From NCBI GenBank assembly GCA_963576565.1, contig OY755046.1, forward strand, positions 55,283,471-55,347,470: a stretch of 64,000 bases of DNA. The letters run 5' to 3'. Positions 62,213-64,000 of this stretch are shown one piece after another (position 1 is the stretch's first letter; each line of letters begins with the position of its first letter). Origin of the DNA: Aspidapion aeneum. Its lineage: Eukaryota; Arthropoda; Insecta; Coleoptera; Brentidae. The notes below the pieces were generated by a model. It was not told the DNA's origin. It saw only the letters and a program-made list of their open reading frames with translations, and ran no database searches. A program made the position numbers and the translations under genes.

Positions 62213-64000
62213 GTATCCCAGATAAAAGCAACTACATGGGCATTTCGAAAACGATAGGAGATACGTGTTTGTTTAAATGAGAAAAAAGTTGCGCTATTCT
62301 AAACCTAATCAGATGCTGTATCAATATTAAAGATATCTACAGGAGTTACTAAAATATTGAGCAAAAACTAAAAATTGTGTTTTTTGAAAAACTGAAATAT
62401 GGCCGCCGTCTTGCAAACAAATTTAATAAAATTTGGTAGTTTTGTATAAGCAATTGCGGCCAATCGAATGAAGTTAACAAATTTTTTCTAGGCCTAGTTT
62501 TTTTGAAACCATAGCCAACTTTGTTATTTCTTATGACCGCCATATTGAATTTATACGTCAATAAATAGAGCATTAAAAGAACTTTTCAATCATGTATAAT
62601 AAGCATTGAGTTGTATAAGGCCCTGAAAGGGCCTTAATAAGCTTATCCTTGAATGACGGAAAATGTGGATTTATTTAAAAAACTATTTTTCACTTGGTTG
62701 TCTGTGAAATAAAGGCCATAGTTGCGTTTGTTGGTTGTCATAACTACGTAATTATCTGTCAAAACTTTGTCATTTATTTGATTTATTGGTTGAGTTTTAA
62801 AGTTTCTAAATTAGATTTTTTTTGAGTCACATTATCAATCAAATTTAACATGGAAAGATTTCCAAATTGGGAGAAAGTAGATATATATAAATGTTATATT
62901 TTCTGTAATAAGAATACTGGAAGAGCTGGACGTTCCTTTAAAAAACAAAATCGTAATCGACAACCTGATGAAAATATTGAAGCTCTGGTTTTACAAAGTG
63001 TCGTTGACAAACCTCGCATCTCCCTCCGTGAACTGGAAAATATTGTTGCAGTACCCGAATCAACTGCACAAAGAATTCTTTAAAAATTTAAGTATCATCC
63101 ATATACAACACATATTAATCAAGCACTCCGAGATGGTGACTTAGAAAGAAGAACCTTGTTTTGCAACTGATTCATACAAAAATCGCAAGAAAACCCTCAA
63201 TTTCCGCTTAAGGTTCTTTGGTCCGATGAAAGCAGGTTTACAAACTGCGGGGTGTTTAACAGACAGAAATACGTGTACTGGGCTGATGAAAATCCGTTTT
63301 TAAATCGTGAGGTGCACCATCAAGTTAGGTGGATTTTGAATGTATGGTTAGGAGTCATAAACGGACACATACTATTTAATATTTTTAATATTTTGACGGC
63401 ACCTTGATATCTAAAAATTCTACAAAATTACGTTGACCAAATTTTAGAAAATTTGCCTCTTCAAGATGTAGATGTGGTTCCAGCAAGATGGAGCACCTCT
63501 ACATAATGCAAAAATCACAACCGACTATTTGAATCAGCAACATGGAAATAACTGGATCGGAAATCGAGGTCCAGTTGCCTGGCCTGCACGTTCGCCGGAC
63601 CTTACGCCTCTTCATTTTTGTATTTGGGGATAATTAAAGGATAAAGTTTATCTACTACTTATAATACGATAGACGAACTTGGGGCAGCCATTGTTCAAGC
63701 CATAGAAGAAACTCCTGAACAAATGGTTAAAGATTCATGCATGTTTTTAATTCATTGATGCAGAATTTACATGAATAACAACGGTGGAATTTTCGAACAT
63801 TTGCTTATATAATTCAATGCCTTGTTATCGGTTTTTAGTTTTATTTTAAATTAAATAATAAATGCAAACTTTTGTTTCAGAAATAAAAGATAGATTTTAT
63901 GAAATTATATTATTTCTTAGCCAGAGAAAAATCAAAAAATAAGGGCCTCAAAGATTTGCATATAAATCAAATAAATGGAAAAGTTTACTGGTAGTTACGT
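62213..64000 (+). mobile_element. mariner-related (DD41D-like) element, 3' end beyond window
   Basis: The left terminus TACAGGGTATCCCAGATAAA matches the ACAGGGTGTCCCA style of related insect elements. A 640-bp leader precedes a transposase pseudogene (62850-63820). A small hairpin AAGGCCCT-GA-AAGGGCCTT lies near 62620. No right TIR is reached before the window ends. Confidence 0.7.
62850..63820 (+). pseudogene. mariner-superfamily transposase pseudogene, catalytic D mutated
   Basis: The first 77 codons are open: MERFPNWEKVDIYKCYIFC, then DKPRISLRELENIVAVPEST (second HTH). Then come a stop and shifted frames: VLWSDESRFTNCGVFNRQKY (first catalytic Asp) and HHQVRWILNVWLGVINGHIL, then FQQDGAPLHNAKITTDYLNQ (second Asp) and GPVAWPARSPDLTPLHF. 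In the last block the third acidic residue is His. The interval from the second Asp to that position is 41 residues, the spacing of rosa-like DD41D elements. It ends in NNNGGIFEHLL-like sequence. Inactive. Confidence 0.8.

Overview
The window reads as nuclear DNA of an arthropod, most likely an insect with a large, repeat-filled genome. The evidence is an AT-rich background, a eukaryotic tRNA-Pro(UGG), one spliced host gene, and many insect-style transposons: RTE-clade LINEs, mariner-type elements, hAT and pogo elements, and frequent ACAGGGTGT termini. I cannot place it to order or species.

Host genes are scarce. The only convincing host protein-coding sequence is the 3' end of a spliced gene on the + strand (last two exons, 930-1050 and 1340-1528), whose product I do not recognise. 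The only intact RNA gene is tRNA-Pro(UGG) on the minus strand (6990-7061). A promoter-like, relatively GC-rich block lies at 28146-28640. The remainder is mobile or repetitive DNA, or AT-rich sequence in which I see nothing.

Layout. 0-8.4 kb: host exons, a pogo remnant, a TIR MITE, a degenerate minisatellite, two hAT MITEs of one family (4024-4342, which carries a nested palindromic insert, and 6009-6188), the tRNA, and a third hAT MITE (7842-8315), each hAT MITE with a perfect 8-bp target duplication. 8.5-11.0 kb: tandem array of about 295 bp. 11.9-15.0 kb: a foldback element bounded by a 9-10 bp target duplication; its arms are made of 154-bp satellite units. 15.2-19.0 kb: an RTE fragment, two inverted copies of a DINE-1-like microsatellite-bearing element, and a long-TIR element holding nested insertions. 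20.4-23.9 kb: a hairpin element, a 139-bp tandem repeat split by a circularly permuted foldback insert, a mariner relic and an (AACCG)n tract. 24.7-36.8 kb: LINE fragments, a 1.57-kb hAT element, and two copies of a roughly 100-bp SINE-like element, one with a verifiable empty site. 37.4-39.5 kb: a hAT element with transposase remnants, then a 170-bp tandem array. 41-48 kb: more RTE sequence, including a 5'-truncated copy with a long RT ORF and a 15-bp target duplication (45638-47992). 49-56 kb: a mariner with both TIRs, a hAT MITE, foldbacks, and a broken hAT transposase interrupted by a pogo MITE. 57-64 kb: further TIR elements and a DD41D-like mariner running off the window.

The genes do not form a pathway. 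The biology here is layered transposition, much of it datable from nested insertions and target-site duplications.
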